Of a DNA stretch of 39,389 nucleotides, positions 1 to 6,679 are shown piece after piece. Each line of letters starts with the position of its first letter. Position 1 is the stretch's first letter. The DNA is from a virus. The notes below the pieces were generated by a model. The model did not search any database. It had not been told where the DNA came from and saw only the letters and a program-made list of their open reading frames with translations. The stretch lies in IMG/VR virus record IMGVR_UViG_3300044714_000054, positions 1 through 39,389 of that record; one strand, written 5' to 3'. A program made the position numbers and the translations under genes.

Positions 1-1219
1 CGGTCCGGAACCGCTCGACCGCCGCTTGCATCCGGACGCGGATCGTCTCGTACCGGACGACGACCTCGTCGCCGAACTCGCGCGCCCAGTCGTCGATCTC
101 CGATTGCCAGAGCGGCGGGTCGAAGTAACCGCGCATCACGACGAAGCGCTCGAACGTCTCGGCGAGGATCGCGTCGACCTCGGCCTCGGGGACCTCCCAG
201 TACGGATCGTCGGCGGGCGCCTCCCACGCGGCGATGAGCTGCACGAGCCCGTCGTCGAGTCGGCAGCCGACGAGCGCGGTCGCGTCACCGACGCGCGAGC
301 CGTCAAAGCCGAGCGTGATCCGGTCGCCGGGGACGAACGCGTCGGCGACGGCGAGCGAGCGCCACTCTTCGCCGGTCAGCCACCACGGCTGAGCGCCGAC
401 CCACACGCCGCACGCGAACCGCGCCCACTGCCACGGGAGCATCGACGGCGAGTCGTGCCGCGCCGAGAGCGCCTCGATCGTCTGCCAGCTCGCCGGGTTC
501 GCGCGCTTGACGACGCGCATGTCGTCGAGGTCGTCGTCTTTCGAGAGCGACCATTCGTGCATCGCGAACGCGCCGTCAGCCGAGCGCGCGTGCATGTGGG
601 CGCCGTCGCGCTCGATCAGCGGGAGCTTCAGCGCCGCCGCGCGCATGAGCCCGAGCGGCGACATTTCGTGCTCGCCCGCCGTCGAGATCGTCACGAGCTG
701 CCCGTGCCTCGGGCCGAGACCGTCGCGGAGAATCCCGTACAGCCCGGCCGACCGGTGCCGGTGCATTTCGTCGAGCAGCCCGAGCGTCGGGATCACGCCG
801 TCCGCCGTGTCGACGTCGGCGGCGAGCACGCGCACCCGGCCCGAGTCGCGCCGCGAGCGGATCTCCCGGGTGCCGCGCCGGATCGCGACGCGGGCCTGCA
901 AGCCCTCCGAGCGCCGGACGAATCCCGCCGCCTGGTCGTACAGGATCGTCGCCTGATCTCGGCTCGCCGCGCCGACGATGCACTCGGCGTCGTTCGTCGA
1001 GATCAGGTGGAACAAACAGAGCGCGCCGAGCACCGTGCTTTTGCCGTTCTTTTTGGGCAGCAGGATTAGCGTTTCGATGACGCCCGCGAAGTAGTCGGCG
1101 AGCATCGCCAGCTCGTACGGTTCGAGCGTCATCGGCGCCCCCGAGTCGACGCGCAGGTGCGAGCAGAACCGGGCGAACAGCTCTAGGTCAGCCCGGCCGT
1201 TGTGCGCGCCGTTCGGCAA
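1..1219 (-). CDS. terL: Terminase large subunit, 3' end cut by window edge
   Basis: ATP-driven DNA packaging motor and nuclease that fills the prohead. About 406 residues are visible. A Walker A loop (LPKKNGKS) lies at about residues 54-61, Walker B ending in Asp-Glu (LGLLDE) at 146-151, and the coupling motif TISTAG at 177-182. The RNase H-like nuclease begins at GFDGSRVGDATA (304-315), with a second acidic site in YFDPPLWQ (365-372). The rest of the nuclease, probably 80-150 residues, lies beyond position 1. I chose a TTG start at 1219 behind a GAGG box. The first ATG (near residue 30) would remove the FCSHLRV segment that such terminases usually carry before the ATPase. It overlaps terS by 32 bases. 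Function is certain; the start is tentative. Confidence 0.93.
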   Translation of the reverse strand, partial: MPNGAHNGRADLELFARFCSHLRVDSGAPMTLEPYELAMLADYFAGVIETLILLPKKNGKSTVLGALCLFHLISTNDAECIVGAASRDQATILYDQAAGFVRRSEGLQARVAIRRGTREIRSRRDSGRVRVLAADVDTADGVIPTLGLLDEMHRHRSAGLYGILRDGLGPRHGQLVTISTAGEHEMSPLGLMRAAALKLPLIERDGAHMHARSADGAFAMHEWSLSKDDDLDDMRVVKRANPASWQTIEALSARHDSPSMLPWQWARFACGVWVGAQPWWLTGEEWRSLAVADAFVPGDRITLGFDGSRVGDATALVGCRLDDGLVQLIAAWEAPADDPYWEVPEAEVDAILAETFERFVVMRGYFDPPLWQSEIDDWAREFGDEVVVRYETIRVRMQAAVERFRT

Positions 1220-1739
1220 GCTCGTCCACCTCGGCGAACGGGTCGTCGGCGTCCGGCAAGTCGGCCTCGGGCGGCGGCGCCTCTTCGCGGACGCGGACCG
1301 ACACGCCGCCCCAGAGCGTCGGGTGCTGCCGTTCGAGCAGCCACGTCGCCGCGCGCCAGTCGTCGACCGCCGCCGCCGCGATCGACTCGACGAGCTGCGT
1401 CTGCCCGACCGCCCGCGCTCGCTCGACGCGGTCGCGCAGCTCGCGATAGGGCTCGTCCTCGGGCGCCTCGGATTTCGCCCGCCCGAGCCACTCGGCGAAG
1501 GTCGCCCGCGCGATCCCCGCCGCCCGGACCGCCACGTGCAGATAGTTGCCCGCCCGCAGCATGGCTTCGAGCCGGTCGAGCACGTCGTCGTCGAGCGCGA
1601 GCGCCTCGGGTCCGGTGCGCAGGTGCGCCCAGCAGCGATCGGTGCCGCCGTAGGCCGGATTTCCGCACGGCCCGCCGCGCCGGTTGAGCTGCGAGCACGA
1701 CGGCGGACCGGGCGGCGTCAATTTGGCGCTGTTTTCCAC
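1188..1739 (-). CDS. terS: Terminase small subunit
   Basis: Probable DNA-recognition subunit of the packaging terminase, 183 residues. A helix-turn-helix of the TerS type lies at about residues 64-88 (AGIARATFAEWLGRAK), followed by a helical region and an acidic C-terminal third. An N-terminal cluster, Cys15, Cys25, Cys36 and His39, looks like a small zinc-binding knuckle, which is common in actinophage small terminases. The start is GTG at 1739. A short GC hairpin (GGGCCG/CGGCCC) precedes it in the 43-base gap after the HNH gene. The gene immediately precedes and overlaps terL, which supports the call. Sequence evidence alone cannot show whether packaging is cos or headful. Confidence 0.85.
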   Translation of the reverse strand: MENSAKLTPPGPPSCSQLNRRGGPCGNPAYGGTDRCWAHLRTGPEALALDDDVLDRLEAMLRAGNYLHVAVRAAGIARATFAEWLGRAKSEAPEDEPYRELRDRVERARAVGQTQLVESIAAAAVDDWRAATWLLERQHPTLWGGVSVRVREEAPPPEADLPDADDPFAEVDELAERRAQRPG

Positions 1740-1782
1740 GGCCGGGTCACCGCCCGGGCCGAGTTTGCGGCCCGACCCCTTG

Positions 1783-2148
1783 CTATCCCGGCCTCACCGC
1801 GCGAGCGTGCTCGCGACGGTGACATCGACGGCATAGCGCGGCGAAGTTCTCGACGTCGAGAGCTTTCGGTCCGAAGAGTCCGAGCCCGTCGACGTGGTGC
1901 ACCACCACGGCCACGGTCGAGCAGCTCGGCGTCTCGCATCGCGGGTGCGCGTCGAGGTAGGCGCGGCTCAGCTTGCGCCATAGAACCGAGCGGGCATCCC
2001 GTGCCCCCGTGACACGGCGGGCACCCGCCGACCCTGCCCGGTGCCCGGGGCATACCGGCACACCCGGGGGCACCAGCACGGGGCACCCCGCCACGAGGCA
2101 CACCCCCCACGCCCGAGCGCGCCGCTCACTTAGACCGACGCCCCCCAC
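1783..2148 (-). CDS. HNH homing-type endonuclease next to terminase
   Basis: Metal-dependent HNH nuclease of about 121 residues. The signature is HHVDG (His84-His85), then N-F-A-A-L-C-R-R-C-H with Asn101 and His110. Structural zinc is probably held by Cys71/Cys76 and Cys106/Cys109. A further Cys pair near the N-terminus (GVCLVAGCP, then CPGH) resembles the treble-clef leader of phage HNH proteins. In many cos phages an HNH protein beside TerS is needed for terminase cleavage; that role here is inference. The frame stays open to 2343, but the upstream gene occupies 2126-2425, so GTG at 2148 is preferred. A GTG inside GVCLVAG is an alternative. Confidence 0.82.
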   Translation of the reverse strand: MGGVGLSERRARAWGVCLVAGCPVLVPPGVPVCPGHRAGSAGARRVTGARDARSVLWRKLSRAYLDAHPRCETPSCSTVAVVVHHVDGLGLFGPKALDVENFAALCRRCHRREHARAVRPG

Positions 2149-2425
2149 CCCTGCCCCGATAGATCGCACCGACCGAGCCGTACACGTGGCGGATCGCGCG
2201 GTCGACGTGGCGCAGGGACCCGGCCGTGTTCGAGCGGGCGGCGTACGTGCGAGCAGCTCGGGCTCGGGACTTCGGCCGGATCGGGTAGCTCGGGCGCTTG
2301 CCTCGATCAGCACCGGCGCCCTTCGGATATGCGTAGTTCGCACCCGACCACGTCTTCGTCACCCGCAGCCCGTACTCGCGGGTCGAGAGCTTCTTAGCCG
2401 GGCGCCTGCGCTTAGCGGCGGGCAC
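2126..2425 (-). CDS. Small basic phage protein, YPI/HxR-type motif
   Basis: 99 residues, strongly basic, with an N-terminal run of Arg/Lys. The C-terminal half (YPIRPKSRARAARTYAARS, then LRHVDRAIRHVYG) resembles short phage proteins with the pattern 'YPI-x-HARNALARV' (DUF6582-like). That resemblance is from memory and unverified. The ATG at 2425 overlaps the end of the PKD-protein gene by 14 bases, and its own stop overlaps the HNH start, so it sits inside a tight operon. Such proteins are often found near head or terminase genes. No enzyme motif is visible and no function is assigned. Confidence 0.62.
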   Translation of the reverse strand: MPAAKRRRPAKKLSTREYGLRVTKTWSGANYAYPKGAGADRGKRPSYPIRPKSRARAARTYAARSNTAGSLRHVDRAIRHVYGSVGAIYRGRGGGRRSK

Positions 2426-3065
2426 GACGGCCTCGGGCCTCGGGGTCGGGCGGCGGCTCGGGGTCCTCGGACGCGGTCACGCTGACGCCGCGACTGCGCG
2501 GCGCCGACCACCGGCCATCGACGAGCCGGACGCGGAGCTGCCACACGTACGGCCCCGGCGTCAGCAGCCCGAGCGGCAGCACGGGCGCGCCCTCGACGGT
2601 GGCCCCCGGGGGCATGATCTGCGTCCACTCGTTCGCCTCGACGAACTCGGCCGGGGTCGAGGTCGAGGTGAGCGTGACCGGGTCGGCGTCGGTCGGCGCG
2701 GCCGGGGCGATCGTGAAGTCGGCGACCGGGTCGGGGATCGGCGACGGCGGGTCGCCGGGGAAGTCCCAATACACCGGCAGCGACGCGCCCTCGTGGTCGA
2801 CGCGCATCGGCAGCACGTTGAAGCGGCTCGACGCGCCGAACACCGGCCCGAAGCCCGGCATATTCGCCGAGATCATCACCCGTATGTCGTGCTGCGGCTC
2901 GGCGTACGTGTGCGGGCTCGGCCCGCCGTTCGTCCCGTCGCCCCAGTCGATCGCGAGCGGCGCGATCGGTTGCCCGACCGGATCGACGACCGCGATCGCG
3001 ACCGGCTCGCGGGCGACGACGGTGCGGTCGGTGAGCAGATCGACACGGCATCGCTGCGACGGCAT
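2412..3065 (-). CDS. PKD/Ig-like domain protein
   Basis: 217 residues. A PKD-type beta-sandwich is indicated by AIDWGDGT at residues 38-45 followed by HTY at 52-54. A second Ig/PKD-like unit spans about 113-197 (VADFTIAPAAPTDADPVTL to GVSVTASE). The last 20 residues are Pro-rich and then Arg-rich. There is no signal peptide or membrane helix. PKD and Ig-like folds on virions usually mediate weak carbohydrate or surface binding, so a decoration or adhesion role is plausible but inferred. It is the first gene of the minus-strand packaging operon and starts at ATG 3065 facing the divergent control region. A related WGDGS segment occurs in this phage's tail sheath. Confidence 0.68.
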   Translation of the reverse strand: MPSQRCRVDLLTDRTVVAREPVAIAVVDPVGQPIAPLAIDWGDGTNGGPSPHTYAEPQHDIRVMISANMPGFGPVFGASSRFNVLPMRVDHEGASLPVYWDFPGDPPSPIPDPVADFTIAPAAPTDADPVTLTSTSTPAEFVEANEWTQIMPPGATVEGAPVLPLGLLTPGPYVWQLRVRLVDGRWSAPRSRGVSVTASEDPEPPPDPEARGRRARR

Positions 3066-3160
3066 GGGCGCGGATTCTGGCCCGTTGATATGGCGGAAAA
3101 CTTTCTCGCCAGCGTGTAACTAATAGGGCGCAGCGGCGTACTATATATAGACACGCACAC
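3066..3160. promoter_or_regulatory. Divergent AT-rich promoter region
   Basis: This is one of the few AT-rich patches in the window. It includes a TACTATATATAG stretch around 3138-3150 that could supply a -10 box in either direction: left for the PKD/HNH/terminase genes and right for the small-gene operon at 3419. An imperfect dyad (GGCGGAAAACTTTCTCGCC, about 3089-3107) lies nearer the minus gene. No convincing -35 box is visible, so strand and exact boxes are not assigned. Confidence 0.4.
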
Positions 3161-3224
3161 GACAGAGAGCCACCGACACGAGAAACCAAAACCGACATAA
3201 CCGCGCAACCGACCAGAGGTCGCG

Positions 3225-3345
3225 GGAGGCACCAGTTGCCGGGTCCCGGATGAGTAAGCCGGGGGTGAGTCGCAAGAGCGGCGAAACGCAAGCCTCGCAC
3301 GGGGTCGCCGCTCAGCGGCTAGCGCATAGCGCCGACGTTCCCAGT
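3225..3345 (+). ncRNA. Candidate structured leader RNA of the plus operon
   Basis: A non-coding leader of about 120 bases with several possible stems on the plus strand. GGCA/TGCC closes a small loop at about 3229-3241. CCCGG/CCGGG (3245-3249 with 3259-3263) has a nine-base loop. A perfect eight-base stem AGCGGCGA/TCGCCGCT (3277-3284 with 3305-3312) encloses 20 bases. A GCGC-ATA-GCGC stem follows. I do not recognise a known riboswitch class. It ends about 75 bases before the first gene. A 68-codon plus-strand frame crosses it, but its codons are unlike the neighbouring genes and it runs through the real start at 3419. It could also be a processed small RNA, or chance GC pairing. Confidence 0.35.
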
Positions 3346-3418
3346 ACAGACCGCGCGACGAGGCTCGCGACACAAAACCCCCTGATTGACCCCCCTCCCC
3401 CTCCCGAAAGGAGACCAC

Positions 3419-3625
3419 GTGCCCCGCACGAAAATCGCCCGCAAGGGCTTCCGTAAAGCGCCCGCCCATATCCGCGAGCGCGCCGAGGGTCTGCTGACCG
3501 CAGCCCCCCACGCCCGGCACGCCGAGCTGCGGACCGCGACCTACTGCGGTCCGAACTCAGCGGGCGATCGCGGCGACTGGGTGCTGCTGATCAACGGCCT
3601 GCCCGCGACGACGATCGCGGCCTAG
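3419..3625 (+). CDS. Small basic hypothetical protein
   Basis: 68 residues, starting at GTG 3419 behind a textbook AGGAG ribosome site (CGAAAGGAGACCAC). It is basic at the N-terminus (PRTKIARKGFRKAP) and ends GLPATTIAA. The middle contains YCGPNSAGDRGDWVLLING, which looks like a small beta-hairpin. No zinc ligands, signal or membrane helix are present. It is the first gene of the plus-strand accessory operon and so the first to be translated from that transcript. Function unknown; the real start rather than an upstream in-frame ATG is set by the ribosome site. Confidence 0.65.
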   Translation: MPRTKIARKGFRKAPAHIRERAEGLLTAAPHARHAELRTATYCGPNSAGDRGDWVLLINGLPATTIAA

Positions 3626-3639
3626 CTTCACCTCCCACG

Positions 3640-3661
3640 GGCTCGGCCATCCGGCCGAGCC
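3640..3661 (+). promoter_or_regulatory. Intercistronic hairpin before the 3685 start
   Basis: A perfect nine-base inverted repeat GGCTCGGCC/GGCCGAGCC with an ATCC loop. It ends 23 bases before the ATG and is followed at once by the C-rich/GAAAGGA/C-rich start module. No T-tract follows, so it is unlikely to be an intrinsic terminator. Confidence 0.6.
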
Positions 3662-3684
3662 TCTCCCCCGAAAGGACCCCCCGA

Positions 3685-3918
3685 ATGGACGCCTTCACCG
3701 CCCTCGACCCGAACGCCACCCCCGAGCAGCGCCTTCGCGAAATCGCCGAGGCGATCCACTCGGCCCGCACGCTTGAGTGGAACGCCTCACAGATGAACGA
3801 CGCGCGCGGCGTCTTCGCCGCTGGCCGCATCCTCGACGGTCTCTACGCCGAGCGCGACGCGATCGTCGCCTCGCTGATGAGCAACCCGAACTACGTCGGC
3901 TCGCCGATCCACTACTAA
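3685..3918 (+). CDS. Small acidic hypothetical protein
   Basis: 77 residues, mostly alpha-helical by eye: QRLREIAEAIHSARTLEW, then a second helix through AAGRILDGLYAERDAIVAS. It ends NYVGSPIHY. The start at ATG 3685 follows the repeated module (CCCCCGAAAGGA, six Cs, GA). Two amphipathic helices of this size suggest a helical-hairpin binding protein, but no family is recognised. It lies second in the accessory operon between intercistronic elements. Confidence 0.66.
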   Translation: MDAFTALDPNATPEQRLREIAEAIHSARTLEWNASQMNDARGVFAAGRILDGLYAERDAIVASLMSNPNYVGSPIHY

Positions 3919-3946
3919 CCGCCACCCCCTGAGAGGACCCCCCGAT

Positions 3947-4189
3947 ATGACCCAGATTTCACAGAACCCCCGCATCGTCGGCAAGGCTCGCGACGCGGGC
4001 CGAAACGTCGTGCACACGGTCGAGGTCGACGGCCGCGTCGTCGCGACCCGGCGCAGCGCCCACCGCTACGGCTACGCGATCGGCTACTGGACCCGCACCC
4101 CGAGCGGCCGGACCGTCGTCGTCTCGCGTTGGTCGCGCAGCCCGCAGTGCACCGGGTCGAGCTTCGCGATCCGGATCGAGGACGCATGA
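3947..4189 (+). CDS. Small basic hypothetical protein
   Basis: 80 residues, rich in Arg and aromatic residues (RYGYAIGYWTRTPSG). The pattern of alternating hydrophobics (NVVHTVEVDGRVVATRR) suggests a compact beta-sheet protein, perhaps nucleic-acid binding because of its charge. ATG 3947 follows the operon's standard start module (CTGAGAGGA then Cs and GAT). Its stop overlaps the next ATG as ATGA, so the next gene is translationally coupled. Function unknown. Confidence 0.66.
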   Translation: MTQISQNPRIVGKARDAGRNVVHTVEVDGRVVATRRSAHRYGYAIGYWTRTPSGRTVVVSRWSRSPQCTGSSFAIRIEDA

Positions 4190-4461
4190 CGGTCGCCCGC
4201 ACGCATACCGAGATCCTGATCGAGCAGCTCGACCGGCGCACGAAAGCCCTCGCGGCGATCCTGCGCCGGATCGAGCGGCGCGAGCTGACCGGCCGGAACG
4301 GCAAAGCGACCGAGTTCGCGATCCAAGCGAACCTCGACAACGGTCGCCGCCTCGTCCGCGAGCTTTGCGATCAGCCCGAGGAATACGCCCCCGAGACCGA
4401 GATCGCCGCGCCGATCGACCGCTTTTGGAAGGTCGAGCGCCGCGCGCTCGGCCTCCACTAA
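4186..4461 (+). CDS. Small helical hypothetical protein
   Basis: 91 residues. The ATG at 4186 overlaps the previous stop (ATGA) and no C-rich start module is present, so expression should depend on translational coupling. The sequence is charged and helical throughout (HTEILIEQLDRRTKALAAIL, later LDNGRRLVRELCDQPEEY) with coiled-coil potential in residues 5-35. The frame is open 19 codons further upstream, but that would overlap most of the coding end of the 3947 gene. Function unknown. Confidence 0.62.
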   Translation: MTVARTHTEILIEQLDRRTKALAAILRRIERRELTGRNGKATEFAIQANLDNGRRLVRELCDQPEEYAPETEIAAPIDRFWKVERRALGLH

Positions 4462-4487
4462 ATCACCCCCTGAAAGGACCCCCCGAT

Positions 4488-5096
4488 ATGAACTTCCCGA
4501 CTACCTCAATCACTGATCTCCCGGTCGGCGTCATCGACGCCCCCGGCCCCGTCGTCGAGTCGCCCGAGCCCGGGCAGCTCGTCGTCATCCCGTCACGCGG
4601 GCGCTATCGCCTCGCTCGGGTGACGAAGGTCGGCCCGAAGCGCGTCACGGCCGAATACACGACGCCCGGCGCGATCGACGAAGCATGGAAGATCGCCTCG
4701 CGCAGCCGGGTCGCGCGCCTCACCGGCGAGGCGACGCACGAAGAGAAACTCGCCGCCCGCTACGCCGCCGAAGCGGACGTCGTCGAGGCTCTCGACCTCG
4801 CGACCGATCACCTCGACGGCGACGCGAAGTGGGTCGCCTGGAGCGAACTCCCCGAGGCATACCGCGCGGTCGGCGACCGCCCGAACAACTACAGCGGCCG
4901 GACGATGATCTTCTCGGCCGAGCAGCTCCGGGCATGGGCGGTCAGCTCGCGCGAGAGCGCCGCCGCGAAGCGCGCGCAGCTCGACGAGGCTCGCGAGTAC
5001 GACGCGCTCGCGCTCGACGTCAAAGCGCGCCGGTACGTGCACAAGACGACGAAGAACGTCGCCCGCGCCGACGTGCACGAAGTCCCCGCCCCCTGA
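4488..5096 (+). CDS. Hypothetical phage protein with N-terminal SH3-like barrel
   Basis: 202 residues, the largest product of the plus operon. Residues about 27-60 (GQLVVIPSRGRYRLARVTKVG, then VTAEYTT) look like a small SH3/KOW-like barrel. The C-terminal half is helical and charged (SRESAAAKRAQLDEAREYDA). ATG 4488 follows the standard start module. Actinophages often carry small 'regulator of charge and tRNA-like barrel' proteins of this shape, but no specific function can be given. Conserved composition and third-position GC support that it is coding. Confidence 0.7.
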   Translation: MNFPTTSITDLPVGVIDAPGPVVESPEPGQLVVIPSRGRYRLARVTKVGPKRVTAEYTTPGAIDEAWKIASRSRVARLTGEATHEEKLAARYAAEADVVEALDLATDHLDGDAKWVAWSELPEAYRAVGDRPNNYSGRTMIFSAEQLRAWAVSSRESAAAKRAQLDEAREYDALALDVKARRYVHKTTKNVARADVHEVPAP

Positions 5097-5104
5097 CCAC
5101 GCGT

Positions 5105-5128
5105 GACCCGGGCCGACCGGCCCGGGTC
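5105..5128 (+). promoter_or_regulatory. Intercistronic hairpin before the 5162 start
   Basis: A perfect ten-base inverted repeat GACCCGGGCC/GGCCCGGGTC with a GACC tetraloop, followed by the C-rich/GAAAGGA/C-rich module. It begins nine bases after the stop of the upstream gene. No T-tract is present. Confidence 0.6.
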
Positions 5129-5161
5129 GCCGTTCACCCCCCTGATCGAAAGGACCCCCGA

Positions 5162-5539
5162 ATGACCCTCGATATCCGCACTCTGACCGGCGACGAACTC
5201 GGCCGCGAGATCGCCCACGCCCGGAACCGCCGCGACGCGTTCGCGGCCGGGCGCGAGCCCGCCGAGGTGCTGACCGCGCTGCGCGAGCTGCTCGACGAGC
5301 AGACCCGCCGCCGCGAGGCTCGGCGCCAGTACGACGACGCCCTCGACAACTACGGCGAGCGCCTCGCCGAAGCCGGATCGAGCGCGTTCATGCTGTACGG
5401 CAATTCGGCCGACGCGATGACCGTCGCCCGCTCCGAGGTCGGCCCTGAGCCGCGCCCCGAAGACTTCGGGCTCGTGCCCGAACCGCCCCGCCCAGCTCCG
5501 GCGCCCGCGCCAGTCGACCCCTCCGATATCCCGTTCTAA
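5162..5539 (+). CDS. Helical protein ending in an SSB-like acidic tip
   Basis: 125 residues. The first 70 residues are charged and helical (GDELGREIAHARNRRDAF, then LRELLDEQTRRREARRQYD). The C-terminal 35 residues are a Pro/Ala linker ending DPSDIPF. That ending closely resembles the conserved DDDIPF tip with which bacterial single-strand-binding proteins recruit repair and replication partners; this phage's SSB-like protein at 17000 ends EDDDIPF. There is no OB-fold here, so it may be a partner-binding mimic rather than a DNA binder (inference). The start follows the standard module at ATG 5162. Confidence 0.66.
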   Translation: MTLDIRTLTGDELGREIAHARNRRDAFAAGREPAEVLTALRELLDEQTRRREARRQYDDALDNYGERLAEAGSSAFMLYGNSADAMTVARSEVGPEPRPEDFGLVPEPPRPAPAPAPVDPSDIPF

Positions 5540-5554
5540 CCCCCCCACCGACAC

Positions 5555-5583
5555 GCGCGGCCCGGACCCTGACCGGGTCGCGC
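5555..5583 (+). promoter_or_regulatory. Intercistronic hairpin before the 5609 start
   Basis: Eleven-base stem GCGCGGCCCGG/CCGGGTCGCGC (one G-U pair) with a seven-base loop, again directly followed by the C-rich/GAAAGGA/C-rich start module and lacking a T-tract. Confidence 0.55.
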
Positions 5584-5608
5584 TCACCCCCCCGAAAGGA
5601 CCCACCCG

Positions 5609-6037
5609 ATGACCTACCCGACCCCCACCCGAAACGAACTCGTGACCGCCGCGCAGCTCGCCGACGCCGTGCTCTCGATCCTGACCATGTACGACGACCA
5701 GCGCCACACGCTCGGCCATGATTTCGGCTGCGGCCAGCGTGCGCACGAGCTGATCCGGGTACGCAAAGAACGTGAGCACGCGATCACGAACGCGCACCGG
5801 TTCGGCTACGGAATGGGCCTCGGCGATCTCGCCGCGACGCCCGACCAGATGCGCGAGGCATTCGTCCGGCTCTCGACCGAGCGTCTGCGCCGGTACGACC
5901 GCGACGCGCACACGAGCCGGACCTACACGCTGGCGCTGCGCGCATGGCGCGTCGTACAGCGCGAAGTCGAAGCGCAAGTGAAGAGCGCCGAGCGCGCGTT
6001 ATTGGAAGCGAGGAACGCGGTCCGCCCGTCGAGCTGA
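5609..6037 (+). CDS. Hypothetical helical protein
   Basis: 142 residues, predicted almost entirely alpha-helical and rich in Arg, His and Tyr. Features are QLADAVLSILTMYDDQRH at 16-33, a single Cys in HDFGCGQRAHELIRV, and a long C-terminal helix (RVVQREVEAQVKSAERALLE) with coiled-coil character. No catalytic motif is visible. ATG 5609 has the repeated start module. Last but one gene of the plus operon. Function unknown. Confidence 0.66.
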   Translation: MTYPTPTRNELVTAAQLADAVLSILTMYDDQRHTLGHDFGCGQRAHELIRVRKEREHAITNAHRFGYGMGLGDLAATPDQMREAFVRLSTERLRRYDRDAHTSRTYTLALRAWRVVQREVEAQVKSAERALLEARNAVRPSS

Positions 6038-6072
6038 TCAAGCTCTTCAAATAGGCCGCTATGACGACGTGA

Positions 6073-6100
6073 ACGGGGCTCGGCGTGAGCCGAGCCCCGT
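6073..6100 (+). promoter_or_regulatory. Long perfect hairpin before the 6136 start
   Basis: Twelve-base perfect stem ACGGGGCTCGGC/GCCGAGCCCCGT with a GTGA (GNRA-type) tetraloop, 36 bases after the stop of the 5609 gene. It is followed by C-rich sequence and a GAAAGGA ribosome site. This is the strongest of the four intercistronic hairpins. A CTGATT follows rather than a T-run, so partial termination is possible but unproven. Confidence 0.6.
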
Positions 6101-6135
6101 CCCCCTGATTGGTCCCCCGAAAGGAACCGCCCCGC

Positions 6136-6342
6136 ATGATGACACCTCGACCCCTACTCACCGCCGCCGACTGCGCCGAGCTGCTCGGCGTCAAGCGGCG
6201 GCAGGCTCAGCGGCTCGCCGAGCGCGCCGACTTTCCGAAGCCGTACGCGGTGACGCCCTCGGGCCTGAAGCTCTGGCGCCCCGATGACGTCCAGCGCTAC
6301 GCCAACGCGCCCCGCCGCGTCGGCCGACCCGCGACAAACTAG
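6136..6342 (+). CDS. AlpA/MerR-like helix-turn-helix protein
   Basis: 68 residues forming a single winged-helix DNA-binding domain of the AlpA/excisionase (HTH_17) type: LLTAADCAELLGVKRRQAQRL is the HTH, then FPKPYAVTPSGLKLWRPDDV is the wing and the characteristic 'W-R-x-x-D-V' segment. Tandem ATGs at 6136 and 6139 lie behind GAAAGGA. Proteins of this class act as excisionases or transcription regulators. It could be a recombination directionality factor for the serine integrase or a regulator of the operon it closes; neither can be read from sequence. The intrinsic terminator follows 11 bases after its stop. Confidence 0.82.
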   Translation: MMTPRPLLTAADCAELLGVKRRQAQRLAERADFPKPYAVTPSGLKLWRPDDVQRYANAPRRVGRPATN

Positions 6343-6353
6343 CCTCGCCCCTT

Positions 6354-6395
6354 AGCCCCCGGACCGCCTCGGCGCGGTCCGGGGGCTCTTTTTTT
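6354..6395 (+). terminator. Intrinsic terminator of the plus operon
   Basis: Perfect 13-base stem GCCCCCGGACCGC/GCGGTCCGGGGGC (plus a closing A-T pair), six-base loop, then CTCTTTTTTTG. It is the only classic stem plus T-tract I saw in the window. Placed just after the HTH gene, it should stop the accessory transcript. Confidence 0.93.
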
Positions 6396-6495
6396 GTGCC
6401 CGCAGCCGGGCCAGCTCTGCCCTCACACGCGACGTAAGCCGCTCTAAGGGATCGGTCAGGTCACGCGGCCTAGCAGCCGCGCGCGGCGCGGGGTC

Positions 6496-6521
6496 GCCCC
6501 CAGTGCGCCCCCAGTGCGCCC
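6496..6521. repeat. Two tandem 11-base repeats
   Basis: GCCCCCAGTGC is repeated twice head to tail, with the start of a third copy (GCCC), ending at the stop of the 30-residue membrane peptide gene. Its meaning is unknown. The preceding stretch (6396-6495) shows no gene. Confidence 0.6.
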
Positions 6522-6613
6522 TAGACGGCAAATCCGAGGATGCGCAGCAGGAACAGCAGCACGACGACGAAGACGACGAGGTACAGCAGCACGAAGAGCG
6601 GGTCGGTCCTCAT
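6521..6613 (-). CDS. 30-residue single-span membrane peptide
   Basis: ATG at 6613 to TAG at 6521. The peptide begins MRTDPLF and is then almost entirely hydrophobic (VLLYLVVFVVVLLFLLRILG), a single transmembrane helix with a negatively charged N-terminus. A GGGG box lies three bases before the ATG, so the ribosome site is weak. It lies 66 bases downstream of the collagen-like gene on the same strand and may share its transcript. The dense Val/Leu/Phe content in a high-GC background makes a chance frame less likely, but it is short. It could be a toxin-like peptide, an accessory lysis peptide or a superinfection-exclusion peptide (inference). Confidence 0.5.
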   Translation of the reverse strand: MRTDPLFVLLYLVVFVVVLLFLLRILGFAV

Positions 6614-6679
6614 AACCCCACTGGACTACCCAACACGGGGACGCCCCACGCAGACGAGCGCGGAGCGCCCCCGGATCGG

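Noticed and set aside
26-1069. Long plus-strand frame over the terminase region
   Set aside because: It is antisense to terL, which has Walker motifs and nuclease residues; the frame is a by-product of strong codon bias in GC-rich DNA.
3250-3456. 68-residue plus-strand frame in the leader
   Set aside because: It overlaps the real start at 3419, has no ribosome site and has codons unlike the other plus genes.
3641-6100. Intercistronic hairpins as intrinsic terminators
   Set aside because: No T-runs follow; instead each is followed by a ribosome site and a gene. Only the stem at 6354 has a T-tract.
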